This document shows positions 17,496-26,370 of a DNA stretch of 64,000 nucleotides, one piece after another. The stretch spans positions 119,542 to 183,541 of the forward strand of contig JADBKT010000001.1 of NCBI GenBank assembly GCA_014896255.1, given 5' to 3'. This stretch comes from Hydrogenibacillus sp. (lineage in GTDB: Bacteria > Bacillota > Bacilli > Thermicanales > DSM-22653). The notes under the pieces are model-generated. The model did no database searches, was not told the origin of the DNA, and saw only the letters and a program-made list of their open reading frames with translations. The position numbers were made by a program, and so were the translations under genes. Numbering within the stretch: position 1 is the first letter of the stretch; the number at the start of each line of letters is the position of its first letter.

Positions 17496-18254
17496 TCAGA
17501 CGACCTTGGCTTCTTCCCGCAGCAGGCGGACGAGTTCGCGAGCGGCTTCTTCCGCCGTTCCGCCGATGATTTTGCCTGCCTCTTTTTTCGGGGGGAGATA
17601 TTGTTCGATGACTTGCGTCGTCTCCTTGCGCTCGACGCCGAGTTCTCCGGGGGTCAGGCGATCGAGCGGCTTTTTCTTCGCCTTCATGATCCCGGGAAGC
17701 GACGGATAGCGCGGGTCGTTCAACCCTTGCTGGGCCGTGAGGAGGACCGGAAGCGTCGTCTCGACGACTTCGATGTCCCCTTCGGCATCCCGTTCGGCCC
17801 GGACGCGATCGCCGTCCAGCGTCAGTTTCAAGACCGCGCCGACGTGGTTCATCCCGAGCCGCTCGGCGACGCGCAGGGCGACCTGACCGGCGCCGTTGTC
17901 GACGGAAAAATACCCGGCGAGCAGGATATCCGGCGCTTCTTTCTCCACCGCGCGGGCGATGAGCTCGGCGACGTACGCCTCATCGGCGGACGGCGTCTCG
18001 TCTTCGATGAGGATCGCCCGATCGGCGCCCATGGCCAACGCCTTGCGCAGCGCCTCTTCCGCACGGGCTGGACCATAAGAGATCAGCACCACTTCCGCAT
18101 CGCCGGATTCTTTGATGCGGATCGCCTCTTCGACGGCGTATTCATCGTACGGGTTGATGATGAACTGCGCGCCGTCTTCCTTCACCTTGCCGCCTTCGAC
18201 GACCACTTTCTCTTCCGTGTCAAATGTCTGTTTCAAGAGCACGACGATTTTCAT
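17496..18254 (-). CDS. etfB: Electron transfer flavoprotein beta subunit
   Basis: 252 residues. Starts MKIVVLLKQTFDTEEKV, includes the NPYDEYAVEEAIRIKE and GADRAILIEDE segments and the conserved lysine-rich helix MKAKKKPLDRL that docks to partner dehydrogenases. Start ATG overlaps the fadR stop (ATGA), so it is translationally coupled to the regulator. Confidence 0.96.
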   Translation of the reverse strand: MKIVVLLKQTFDTEEKVVVEGGKVKEDGAQFIINPYDEYAVEEAIRIKESGDAEVVLISYGPARAEEALRKALAMGADRAILIEDETPSADEAYVAELIARAVEKEAPDILLAGYFSVDNGAGQVALRVAERLGMNHVGAVLKLTLDGDRVRAERDAEGDIEVVETTLPVLLTAQQGLNDPRYPSLPGIMKAKKKPLDRLTPGELGVERKETTQVIEQYLPPKKEAGKIIGGTAEEAARELVRLLREEAKVV

Positions 18255-18877
18255 GCGTCGACCTCCTTATCTGGTGCTGTAGGATCGCCTATCCGGCCGC
18301 CGAGACCATCCAGAAGCAGCCTTAAGACCGGCTCGGCGAGCGCCATCAGATCCCGCCGGCGGCGGGCCATCACCCAGGACGTGACGACTTCATCGAGGGT
18401 GCCGAAGATCATTTTGCGCATGACGTGCGTGTCGATGTCGCGCCGAAAAGCGCCCTCGCGTTTGCCCTCGTCGATCAGCGCGTCGATGACGTCGAGATAA
18501 GCCTTTAAAATCGGTGCAATGCCGGCGCGGATGTCCGGGTCGGACTGCCGCAGTTCGATCTGCATGACGACGGCCAGAGGGACGTTGTCCGCCAGCGATC
18601 GGAAATGCTCCACCACCAGACGGCGCAGTTTGGCGCGGGCGTCCGGCTCCTCGGCGAGCGCCGCCTTCAGCCGCTCGACGTAGCCGCCCATCGACTCGCG
18701 GAAAACGGAGATGAGCACGTCCGCCTTGTTGGTGAAATACAGGTAGATCGTTCCGTCGGCGACGCCCGCTTCCCGGGCGATGCGCGACACTTGCGCGGCG
18801 TGATAACCGACGTCCGCGAACACGTTGATCGCCGCGTTTAAAATCGCTTCGTATTTGTCGCTTCCCCGCCGGACCAC
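18251..18877 (-). CDS. fadR: TetR-family fatty-acid degradation regulator
   Basis: 208 residues. N-terminal helix-turn-helix (VSRIAREAGVADGTIYLYFTNKADVL) and a C-terminal ligand domain that follows B. subtilis FadR (YsiA) closely (FRSLADNVPLAVVMQIELRQSDPDIR; MRKMIFGTLDEVVTSWVM). Represses fatty-acid degradation genes and is released by long-chain acyl-CoA (known for the family). Start GTG at 18877 follows AGGGAGG; the upstream in-frame GTG at 18916 lies inside the operator. Two matching operators are present in the window. Confidence 0.93.
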   Translation of the reverse strand: MVRRGSDKYEAILNAAINVFADVGYHAAQVSRIAREAGVADGTIYLYFTNKADVLISVFRESMGGYVERLKAALAEEPDARAKLRRLVVEHFRSLADNVPLAVVMQIELRQSDPDIRAGIAPILKAYLDVIDALIDEGKREGAFRRDIDTHVMRKMIFGTLDEVVTSWVMARRRRDLMALAEPVLRLLLDGLGGRIGDPTAPDKEVDA

Positions 18878-18905
18878 TTCGTCCCTCCCTTCCGCACCGC
18901 AAGAA

Positions 18906-18923
18906 TGAATGAGCACTCACTCG
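18906..18923. promoter_or_regulatory. FadR operator in the fadR leader
   Basis: TGAATGA-GCAC-TCACTCG, close to the TGAATGA-N4-TCATTCA consensus of Bacillus FadR (two mismatches in one arm). It lies 15-30 bases downstream of the fadR promoter, where a bound repressor would block transcription; autoregulation is expected. Confidence 0.7.
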
Positions 18924-18937
18924 ATTGAGTTGCTTTT

Positions 18938-18966
18938 AGTGTAAGCTCTTTCGAGCGTTCTGTCAA
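18938..18966 (-). promoter_or_regulatory. fadR-etfBA promoter
   Basis: Minus-strand TTGACA (plus 18961-18966), 17 bases, TACACT (18938-18943). The operator follows directly. Indicates an internal promoter for fadR-etfB-etfA beside the one in front of lcfA. Confidence 0.65.
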
Positions 18967-19050
18967 CCGCCGCGTTCTCTCCACCGTCCCGCGACGGTTC
19001 AACCTGAGACGGAAGGGGCGCGATCCGAGCCCGGAACGCTCCGCGCCGGC

Positions 19051-20775
19051 TTAAGGCTTAAAAGGAACGGCGCGCGGTTGCTCGTCAAGCGGCTTATTTT
19101 CCGAAACCCGGCGGGCTTCGTCGGCCAGTACGCGGCGCAGCACTTTGCCGACCGCCGTTTTCGGCAGTTCAGATCGGAATTCATAGATGCGCGGCACTTT
19201 GTAGGCCGCGAGCTTGCTCCGGCAAAACGCATCCAGCTCTTTTTCCGTGACGGTTGCGCCTGGTTTCAGCACGACAAACGCTTTGACCGTTTCGCCGCGG
19301 TAGGGGTCGGGGACGCCGACGACGGCCGCTTCTTGGATCGCGGGGTGGGTGAAGAGCACCTCTTCCACCTCGCGGGGATAGATGTTGTACCCGCCGGCGA
19401 TGATCATGTCTTTTTTCCGATCGACGATGTAGAAAAATCCGTCTTCATCCATCCGGCCGACGTCGCCGGTGAGCAGCCAACCGTCCACGAACGTCCGCGC
19501 CGTCTCTTCCGGCCGGTTCCAATACCCTTTCATCACCTGCGGGCCGCGAATCGCGACTTCGCCGACGGCCCCCGGAGAAAGCGGTTCATGGGTGGCCGGA
19601 TCGAGGATCCGCACATCCGTATCGGGCCACGGAAGGCCGATCGAGCCGGTCTTCCGAAAGCCGTATATCGGGTTGGCGTGCGTCACCGGCGACGTCTCCG
19701 AAAGCCCGTAACCCTCGACGATCCGCCCGCCGGTGAGCGCTTCAAAGCGCGTCTGCACCTCCAGCGGCAGCGGCGCCGAACCGCTGATACAGGCGTCGAT
19801 GGACGTCAGATCGTATTTTTGAATGTCCGGGTGATGGATGAGGGCGATGTACATCGTCGGCGCGCCGGGGAAGAACGTGGGCCGTTCCTTGTGGATCGTC
19901 TTCAGCACTTCGGTCGCGTCAAACCTAGGGAACAAAATCATCGTCGACGCCATATAGACGCCGAAATTGAGCACCGTCGTCATGCCGTAGACGTGGAAAA
20001 AGGGAAGCGCCCCGACGACCTTATCCGTCCCTTCGCGGGCGCGGTACATCCATGCGCGGGCTTGGACGGTGTTGGCGATCAAGTTGTAATGGGTGAGCAT
20101 CACGCCTTTCGGCGTCCCGGTCGTGCCGCCGGTATACTGCAATAAAGCGACATCGTTCTTCGGATCGATTTCCGCCGCCTGGAGCGGCGTCTCCGGGGCG
20201 GCAGCCATCACCGTACGCCAGACGTGATAACGCGGATCATCGGGAATGCGCGGCAAGGGTTGTCCTTTTCGTTTTTGCATGGCCGGGTACAAGACGTTCT
20301 TCGGAAACGGCAGATAATCCTTGAGGCTGGTGAAGACCACGGATTCGAGCGGCGTACGCTCGATCACCTCGGCGATGCGGGGCAGGTGCAGATCGAGCGC
20401 GATGAGGACCTTGGCCCCGGCGTCGTTCATTTGATCCTCGATCTCCCGCGCGACGTACAGCGGGTTGGTCTGAACGACGATTCCGCCGAGCATCAGCGTC
20501 GCATAATAGGCGATGACGTACTGCGGCGAATTCGGCAACATGATCGCCACCCGATCGCCTTTTCGGATGCCGAATTCGGATAAGACATGCATAAATCGAT
20601 ACGCCTCTTGAAGCAAAGCGCGATACGTGATGCGCTTGCCCATAAAGTAGATCGCCTCTCGATGCGGATAACGGGAAGCGCTTTCAAGAAGCGGCCGGTA
20701 AAGCGGCATCTCCGGATACTCGAGCGTCGGCGGAACCTCCGGAGGATAGTGCCGTAGCCACGGCTTATCGATCAT
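19051..20775 (-). CDS. lcfA: Long-chain fatty-acid CoA ligase
   Basis: About 574 residues. ANL-family motifs: LQYTGGTTGTPKGVMLTH, the GYGLSETSP adenine motif, GWLLTGDVGRMDEDGFFYIVDRKKDMI and the final lysine region ELPKTAVGKVLRR. Forms acyl-CoA from fatty acids for beta-oxidation. Two ATGs are close together; GGGAGGGG touches the first (20781) but is six bases from the second (20775), so the latter is preferred. First gene of the lcfA-fadR-etfBA cluster; a FadR operator lies upstream. The fadB-type hydratase found in the B. subtilis operon is absent here. Confidence 0.95.
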   Translation of the reverse strand: MIDKPWLRHYPPEVPPTLEYPEMPLYRPLLESASRYPHREAIYFMGKRITYRALLQEAYRFMHVLSEFGIRKGDRVAIMLPNSPQYVIAYYATLMLGGIVVQTNPLYVAREIEDQMNDAGAKVLIALDLHLPRIAEVIERTPLESVVFTSLKDYLPFPKNVLYPAMQKRKGQPLPRIPDDPRYHVWRTVMAAAPETPLQAAEIDPKNDVALLQYTGGTTGTPKGVMLTHYNLIANTVQARAWMYRAREGTDKVVGALPFFHVYGMTTVLNFGVYMASTMILFPRFDATEVLKTIHKERPTFFPGAPTMYIALIHHPDIQKYDLTSIDACISGSAPLPLEVQTRFEALTGGRIVEGYGLSETSPVTHANPIYGFRKTGSIGLPWPDTDVRILDPATHEPLSPGAVGEVAIRGPQVMKGYWNRPEETARTFVDGWLLTGDVGRMDEDGFFYIVDRKKDMIIAGGYNIYPREVEEVLFTHPAIQEAAVVGVPDPYRGETVKAFVVLKPGATVTEKELDAFCRSKLAAYKVPRIYEFRSELPKTAVGKVLRRVLADEARRVSENKPLDEQPRAVPFKP

Positions 20776-20817
20776 CGTCATCCCCTCCCGGGAATCTTGT
20801 CGCCTTTCTTCAACAAA

Positions 20818-20823
20818 ATTGTA
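20818..20823 (-). promoter_or_regulatory. lcfA -10 element
   Basis: Minus-strand TACAAT about 40 bases before the lcfA start. The -35 position is weak (TAGCCA), and the FadR operator sits directly upstream of it, as expected for a repressor-controlled promoter. Confidence 0.45.
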
Positions 20824-20854
20824 ACATGTTGAATCGAATATGGCTAGAAAAAAA

Positions 20855-20872
20855 TGAATGGGTGCCCATTCA
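20855..20872. promoter_or_regulatory. FadR operator upstream of lcfA
   Basis: TGAATGGG-TG-CCCATTCA has perfectly complementary 8-base arms and matches the TGAATGA-N4-TCATTCA consensus except at the two inner positions. It lies in the divergent lcfA/csaB intergenic region. Confidence 0.75.
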
Positions 20873-20912
20873 TTCTTTTTTTCAACGCCTTTCCCCGCCC
20901 GGTCAACTCTGC

Positions 20913-20918
20913 TATGAT
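20913..20918 (+). promoter_or_regulatory. csaB extended -10 promoter
   Basis: TGC-TATGAT forms an extended -10, 70 bases before the csaB start. No clear -35, as is usual for extended -10 promoters. Confidence 0.45.
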
Positions 20919-20988
20919 TACGGTTGGGAATCGATCCGCCGACCAGCGGATGGCATTACGCACGTCTTTGGAGAATCGGGGTCGGACG

Positions 20989-22104
20989 ATGGAACAGGCA
21001 TCGCACGTGCTCATCGCCGGCTACTACGGGTTTCACAATGCCGGCGACGACGCGGTGCTCTTCGGAATCATCGAAGCGTTACAACAGAAATTCCCGGCGC
21101 TCCGGGTGACCGTATTGTCCAACGATCCGGCGACGACGGAAGCCCGTTTCGGCATCCGCGCCGTGAACCGTTGGCGGTTTTGGCCCATCTTTCGGGCCTT
21201 ACGGACGGCAGATTTCGTCGTCATCGGCGGCGGAACGTTGCTTCAAGATCGGACGAGCCCACGAAGCCCGCTCTATTACTTGGGCATCACCCAACTCGCC
21301 AAGTGGTTCGGCAAACCCGTTTTTTACTACGGACAAGGCTTCGGTCCGATCGTTCATCCGAGCAGCCGTTGGTTCATCCGGCGGATTGTCAGCGGCGTTG
21401 ATCTCGTCATCATGCGCGACGCGGCGAGCGCCGAAGAGCTCAGGCGAAGCGGCGTCCGCAAGGTTCCGGTGCACGTGACCGCCGACCCGGCGTTGGCCAT
21501 CGATCCCGAGATCGCCGATCCAACGCGCGGACGGGCGATTTTGGAGGCACACGGGATTGCGAAAGATCGCCCGCTCGTCTTCGTCTCCGTTCGACCATGG
21601 AAAGGCCGAACGGCGCACCATGCGGCGCTGGCCCGCACATTGGACCGGGTGGCGGCGCGCGGTTTTGCCGTCGTTTTTTTGGCCATGCAACACGAGCAAG
21701 ACGTGCTGCCGGCGCAAGCGGTGATGGCGGCGATGCAGGAAAACGCCGCGGTCATCGACACGCCGCTCGATTTTCGCGAGATCTTCAGCCTGATCGCCTT
21801 AGGCGACTTGCTCATCGGTATGCGCCTGCACGCCCTCATGTTCGCCGCATTGCACGGCGTACCGTTCGTCCCGCTTTCGTACGATCCGAAAATCGATCGC
21901 TTCGTCGAAAGCGTCGGCTTACCCCCGCCGCAGAACATCGAAACGATCGATGAAGCGGCGTTGGTCCGCACGGTCGAGGATGTCCTCGGGCGCCTCGACC
22001 ATTACCGCGCGATCCTTTCGGCGCGCGTCCCCGACGTGGCGCGCAAAGCGAAAGAAAGCGCCGATCTCGTCTACGACGCCTATCGTCGCGCCCGCCGCCG
22101 ATGA
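20989..22104 (+). CDS. csaB: Polysaccharide pyruvyl transferase CsaB
   Basis: 371 residues from the ATG at 20989; the frame continues upstream but without family similarity. GT-B-like pyruvyltransferase with GYYGFHNAGDDAVLFGIIEAL at the N-terminus, VVIGGGTLLQDRTS and the C-terminal GMRLHALMFAALHGVPFVPLSYDPKI. CsaB adds pyruvyl ketals to secondary cell-wall polysaccharide, creating the binding site for SLH-domain S-layer proteins (known in Bacillus). Heads a three-gene envelope operon with a Wzy-like protein and a large membrane protein. Confidence 0.92.
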   Translation: MEQASHVLIAGYYGFHNAGDDAVLFGIIEALQQKFPALRVTVLSNDPATTEARFGIRAVNRWRFWPIFRALRTADFVVIGGGTLLQDRTSPRSPLYYLGITQLAKWFGKPVFYYGQGFGPIVHPSSRWFIRRIVSGVDLVIMRDAASAEELRRSGVRKVPVHVTADPALAIDPEIADPTRGRAILEAHGIAKDRPLVFVSVRPWKGRTAHHAALARTLDRVAARGFAVVFLAMQHEQDVLPAQAVMAAMQENAAVIDTPLDFREIFSLIALGDLLIGMRLHALMFAALHGVPFVPLSYDPKIDRFVESVGLPPPQNIETIDEAALVRTVEDVLGRLDHYRAILSARVPDVARKAKESADLVYDAYRRARRR

Positions 22105-22180
22105 GACCGGGCGACGCCATCGGACAACCCTTGTCCGACGGGCAAAGCCTGACGCACTTAAAGGAGGGTGCTGCCCCGCC

Positions 22181-23470
22181 GTGAAACGCCTGACCATCGC
22201 CCTGACAGCGCTGTATGTGCTGTTCCCGCTGTCAGACTTCATCATCCGCCGCATCCTCGGCTTGGGCGGTATCGCCGGCCTCTGGGACAAAGGACTGCTG
22301 CTCCTCCTCTTTCTCCTCGCCTGGATGCAGGCGGACAAAGACCGCATTCGGCAACTTCATCCCCTCTTGACGCCGCTCGGTCTGTTTGCGGCGCTCGGCG
22401 TCCTGCACCTCGTGATCGATCTGCCGAATTTCGCCGCCGGCTTCGACGGCTTTCGGGCGGTCTTTTATTACGCGCTGGCCTTGTTCGTCGGTGCCTGGGC
22501 GCTGAAAGGGCTGGACGACGTGACGCGGATCCTTCGGATCATCGTCGCCGTCGGCATCTTCGCGGCCGTCTTCGGCATCGGTCAGGTGCTGCTCGGCGTG
22601 GAGACGCCGGCCTCCTGGACCGATGCGGCAGAAAAGACGACCCGCCGGGCCTTTTCCTTCGTCGTCAGCCCGAACGTTCTCGGCAGCTACATGGCCTTCG
22701 TCATTCCGCTTACGGCGGGATTGGGGCTCATCGCGCGGCGGGAAGGAAAGCGCGCGGCGTTCGCGTTGTACGGCGGCGCGATCATGTTGGAACTCGCGGC
22801 CCTCTTTTTGTCCGGCTCCCGCGGAGCGTGGTTCGCCTTTTTCATCGCCGCGCTCGCCGTCTTGTTCATCGAACGGCCGCGCTGGTCCGCCTTGGGGGCC
22901 GTCCTCTTGGGAGGCGCGATGATCGCTCTGCCGCCGATCAAGCGCCGCCTTACGGCGCTTTTCTCCCCGACGTATTGGGAAAAAAGCGCCACCGACGGGC
23001 GCATCGCCCGCTGGCTCGGCAGTTACCATCAGATGCGCTTCGATCCGCTCTTCGGCCGGGGCATCGGGCATTACGGCGGGGCGACGGGCAACCGCTTTTT
23101 CGGCACAACATACGTCGACAGCTACTTTTTCAAGACGTTGGCCGAAATGGGCCTCCCCGGCCTCATCCTGTTCCTCTGGCTGGTGATCGCCGTGCTTCAG
23201 ACGCTTTTCCACTTGTGGCGCAGGCGCGCCGGCAACGCCGAAGGGACGGTGAGCGCCGCGTTGTTCACCGCCGTGCTCGGTGTCATCTTGCACAACACCG
23301 TCGAAAACATCTTCGAAGTGCCGTTCATGAACGCGTACGTCTGGCTGGCCGTGGGCATGGCCTTTGCGCTCACGCCGCCCGGTGAAAAGCCCGCGGATCA
23401 TCCGTCGACGGCGACGATCGGATCGGCTGTCGACCGATCCTTCGGCACCGTCGGGGGGGAGAACGGATGA
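22181..23470 (+). CDS. O-antigen ligase/polymerase family membrane protein
   Basis: 429 residues from a GTG preceded by AAGGAGG; about 11 membrane helices. The family signature (Wzy_C) is visible as RIARWLGSYHQMRFDPLFGRGIGHYGG followed by YVDSYFFKTLAEMGLPGLILFLWL and LHNTVENIFEVP. Such proteins polymerise or ligate lipid-linked polysaccharide on the outer face of the membrane. Between csaB and the unknown gene, with an ATGA overlap to the latter; likely acts on the same cell-wall polysaccharide that CsaB modifies. Confidence 0.86.
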   Translation: MKRLTIALTALYVLFPLSDFIIRRILGLGGIAGLWDKGLLLLLFLLAWMQADKDRIRQLHPLLTPLGLFAALGVLHLVIDLPNFAAGFDGFRAVFYYALALFVGAWALKGLDDVTRILRIIVAVGIFAAVFGIGQVLLGVETPASWTDAAEKTTRRAFSFVVSPNVLGSYMAFVIPLTAGLGLIARREGKRAAFALYGGAIMLELAALFLSGSRGAWFAFFIAALAVLFIERPRWSALGAVLLGGAMIALPPIKRRLTALFSPTYWEKSATDGRIARWLGSYHQMRFDPLFGRGIGHYGGATGNRFFGTTYVDSYFFKTLAEMGLPGLILFLWLVIAVLQTLFHLWRRRAGNAEGTVSAALFTAVLGVILHNTVENIFEVPFMNAYVWLAVGMAFALTPPGEKPADHPSTATIGSAVDRSFGTVGGENG

Positions 23471-26016
23471 AGACCAAAGACCGACCGCAACGCCTCGTGT
23501 CTGAAATCTTACAAGGGCTCGGCTGGCTGCTCCTCGGCGCCTACGTGTATTTCGGCTACCACCTCATCGTGCTGACGCGCGCTTGGGAAGACGGCCTCGT
23601 CGGGCTCATCGCCGCGTCCCTCGCCGTCCTCGGCCTGATCGCGCTCGTCCCGCCGGAAAAGCGACGAACGGTCCTCGCCTTCTCCTTTCTCGTCCTCTTT
23701 GCCGACAGAAGCCTCGCCGCCGTCGCCCTGTCTTCAGGCCTGCTTTGGGCGCTTCAGGCGGCGGCAGTGCTCGCCGTCGGCACCCTGGTGGGCCGTCTCG
23801 TCGGCCGTCTGAACCGCACGGCGCTCCTCGCTTTTCTGCTCGCGGCGCTTCTTTCGACGTCGCTTTCCCGAAGCGACGTGAAACTGCTGGCGCATTTCAT
23901 GCCGCCGGTCAAGACGCCGCCTTTATACGGCGGCGGGACGATCGACTACTTCCCGCTGTTCGTCGATCCGAATCGCCCCGACCGCGTCGTCACCTTCGGC
24001 AATCGCGAAGAAGTGCCGGGAGAACCGGAATCCCGCGGAACGCAACCGAACGTCGGCGCCGGGCGCGAGACGCTCGTAGAGACCGCACGCCTGAAACGCG
24101 AACCGCTCTTTGTCTACGCGTTCGATCTGTCGGGCGGAGCCTTCCGCCGCGTTCCGCTTCCGGACGCCGAGAACGCCGCCTGGATCGACCGCCTGCGCCG
24201 TGATTACCCCGGTTTCCCATTCTTTACCATCGATGAGGACGGAACGCTCGTGCCGATCGTCGCGCGAGACGATTGGGCGGAGATGATGTTTGACTTCGGG
24301 CGCGTCCCCGGTGCGCTGCTGCGGCTGGATGCCGCACAGCTTAGGCGCACGGCCTTCGACGTCAAGGCGACGCTCGAAGGCGGCCGCTTCCAAGATCTCG
24401 TGCTCGACGGCAAGGCGCTCCGAGGGACCTACCGTGGAACGGCCTTCCGGATTCCGACGGCGGCAACGGAGATCGCCGGACATCTCACGATCGACGGGCA
24501 CGACGCCCTCGTCCTCCTCGGCACCGACCTGGAGCTCGCGACCTTTGCCGAAGACGGGACAGCCCGCATCACCCACCGCCTCGATGCCGAAACCATCCCC
24601 GACATTTTCGCCGCCGAGGTGCTCATCGCCCCGCTTCCCCCGTACGGCGACGCGTTGCTTTTGTCCTTCCCGACGGACTCCCCCGAGACGGCGAAAATCA
24701 TCCTTCCGCGCGCGGATGGCGGTTGGGAGATCTTGTACAGCGCCCAAGACCCGCTGTTTCGGTTTGAAGATGTCCGTGTCCAAAGCGGCGAAACGCGCTT
24801 CTTGGCCCTCGCGCCGGGACGCTTGAGCGGCTATGCGCAGCGCTTCATCGGCGAATACGTCTTCGACCGCGGGCGGCTCGTCCAACGCTGGATGGCGCCG
24901 ACGTCTTTGATCAACGTCCGTTACGTGTCGGACGGACAGGGCAACGTGCGCATCGTCGGCACCGAATACGGGGCGCACCGGCTGGTACTGCTTTTGCCGC
25001 ACGGGATCCCCGTGGTGCCGCTCTACACGACGCTCACGCTGATACTCGCCGCCGGGCTGATCGGGGGACGGCTGCGCGCGCAAGGCCCGGCGAGAGCACA
25101 GGCGCGACATGCCCGTCGGCAGGCGGTGTACTGGGCGCCGGTCGTTCTCGTCGCCGGGGTGCTTTTGGCTTACGGCACGACGTGGTACGGACGCGTCGCA
25201 CCTTCTGCCGACGGCACGGCAGAAAGCGCGCGCATCGAAGGCGACCGGATCGTGCAGACGGAGCCTTCTGCACCGTCTGCCTCGCCTGCCGCGCCGTCTT
25301 CCGAGCGCGCCTCCACATCCGCCCCCGAAACGCGCGTCGACGCGCGATCCGAATGGACGACCGCCCTTGCCCGAAATCTCGATCCGGAGCAAAGCGCCCG
25401 TTTTGAGGTGACCGGCTACACGCGCAACGCCATCCACAAGCGCAAGACGACCAGTATGTTGAGCGGGGCGGTGATCCTGCCGGATCGCGCCTTCGGCGCG
25501 ATGCGCTTGGCCGGTACGCCGTATCGCTATTATCGGTACGGCGAAGCGCGCTATGTGTGGACCGGTCAGACGGAATGGGTCCCGCTCGGCGCTCCGGCGG
25601 CGCCGCTTTCGCCTTTTCGCGCGCTGGAGAAACTGACGCCCTATTTTGCGGCGGCCGAGCGGCTGCCGGACGACACCGTGCTCGGCGTTCCGGCACGCGT
25701 TTATCGTGTGCACGTTCCCGCCGCGGCGCTTCTTGGCGATGACCCGCCGAACGTCGCCCTGCCGAACGTCGCGCGGCAAAACGCCGAGCGCCCGGACGAA
25801 AACGTCGGGGCGCTCGGCGACTTGACGGTGGACGTCACGGTCTGGCTGACGGACGATCCGCTTCGGTTGGCGCAGATTGAGGCGCGGTGGTTGCTCCCCG
25901 TGCCGGGAGCCGGGGCCACGCGGCAGGAAGTCTTTTTCCGCTTCTATCACTTCAACGACCCGGGCATCTTCATTCGGCCGCCGGAAGACATCGAGCGGTA
26001 CGTGCAACAACCGTAA
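23467..26016 (+). CDS. Large membrane protein of unknown function in envelope operon
   Basis: 849 residues; I do not recognise a family. Start overlaps the Wzy-like stop (ATGA). Layout by hydropathy: about five helices in residues 13-132, an extracytoplasmic region of about 400 residues rich in beta-type segments (residues 135-535), two more helices (about 537-555 and 571-593), a Ser/Ala/Pro linker, and a C-terminal domain (about 620-849). Part of the last domain (around LPDRAFGAMRLAGTPYRYYRYGEARYVW, shown only as a landmark) has a rhythm similar to LolA/LppX-type lipid-carrier folds, which is speculative. Probably part of the assembly or export of the cell-wall polymer. No terminator is obvious downstream. 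Confidence 0.75.
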   Translation: MKTKDRPQRLVSEILQGLGWLLLGAYVYFGYHLIVLTRAWEDGLVGLIAASLAVLGLIALVPPEKRRTVLAFSFLVLFADRSLAAVALSSGLLWALQAAAVLAVGTLVGRLVGRLNRTALLAFLLAALLSTSLSRSDVKLLAHFMPPVKTPPLYGGGTIDYFPLFVDPNRPDRVVTFGNREEVPGEPESRGTQPNVGAGRETLVETARLKREPLFVYAFDLSGGAFRRVPLPDAENAAWIDRLRRDYPGFPFFTIDEDGTLVPIVARDDWAEMMFDFGRVPGALLRLDAAQLRRTAFDVKATLEGGRFQDLVLDGKALRGTYRGTAFRIPTAATEIAGHLTIDGHDALVLLGTDLELATFAEDGTARITHRLDAETIPDIFAAEVLIAPLPPYGDALLLSFPTDSPETAKIILPRADGGWEILYSAQDPLFRFEDVRVQSGETRFLALAPGRLSGYAQRFIGEYVFDRGRLVQRWMAPTSLINVRYVSDGQGNVRIVGTEYGAHRLVLLLPHGIPVVPLYTTLTLILAAGLIGGRLRAQGPARAQARHARRQAVYWAPVVLVAGVLLAYGTTWYGRVAPSADGTAESARIEGDRIVQTEPSAPSASPAAPSSERASTSAPETRVDARSEWTTALARNLDPEQSARFEVTGYTRNAIHKRKTTSMLSGAVILPDRAFGAMRLAGTPYRYYRYGEARYVWTGQTEWVPLGAPAAPLSPFRALEKLTPYFAAAERLPDDTVLGVPARVYRVHVPAAALLGDDPPNVALPNVARQNAERPDENVGALGDLTVDVTVWLTDDPLRLAQIEARWLLPVPGAGATRQEVFFRFYHFNDPGIFIRPPEDIERYVQQP

Positions 26017-26029
26017 ACGGCGACGGTCA

Positions 26030-26266
26030 TCAGTTGCGCATGTTGTCCTGCAGGCTGCGCAACACCTCGAGCGCTTTCAACGTGATCATCTTGCGGTCGG
26101 TAAAATGTTCCGACAGCCCGTGATCGCGGTGAAACCGCTCGAGCGCCCGGTAAAATTGTTCCGGGTTGCCGCCGTAGGAGAACGGAAGATACCCCGTGCG
26201 AACCAAATGCTTGATCAATTCTTCGCGCAAAACGTCGTCGATGGCCATCTTTTCCACGTCCATCAC
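26030..26266 (-). CDS. Small conserved-looking hypothetical protein
   Basis: Up to 78 residues, acidic and basic helices with no membrane segment: MAIDDVLREELIKHLVRTGYL, then a FHRDHGLSEHFTDRK segment and a leucine-rich C-terminal helix. Not recognised. Frame begins with GTG-ATG right after GAGG; a later ATG (six codons on) is possible. Normal codon character supports a real gene. It is convergent with the large membrane protein gene. Confidence 0.6.
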   Translation of the reverse strand: MMDVEKMAIDDVLREELIKHLVRTGYLPFSYGGNPEQFYRALERFHRDHGLSEHFTDRKMITLKALEVLRSLQDNMRN

Positions 26267-26370
26267 CTCAAACGAAAGATTGGGTTACCATCAGTATACA
26301 CGATCACGCCGGCTCAAGATAAGCGCCCAGATCGTAGGCGATGTTTCCGGGGCCGAAGGAGGTGATCCGC

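Noticed and set aside
23923..26010. 695-codon minus-strand frame under the 849-residue gene
   Set aside because: Arg-rich antisense frame without ribosome-binding site; the plus frame has membrane helices, a coupled start and normal codon use.
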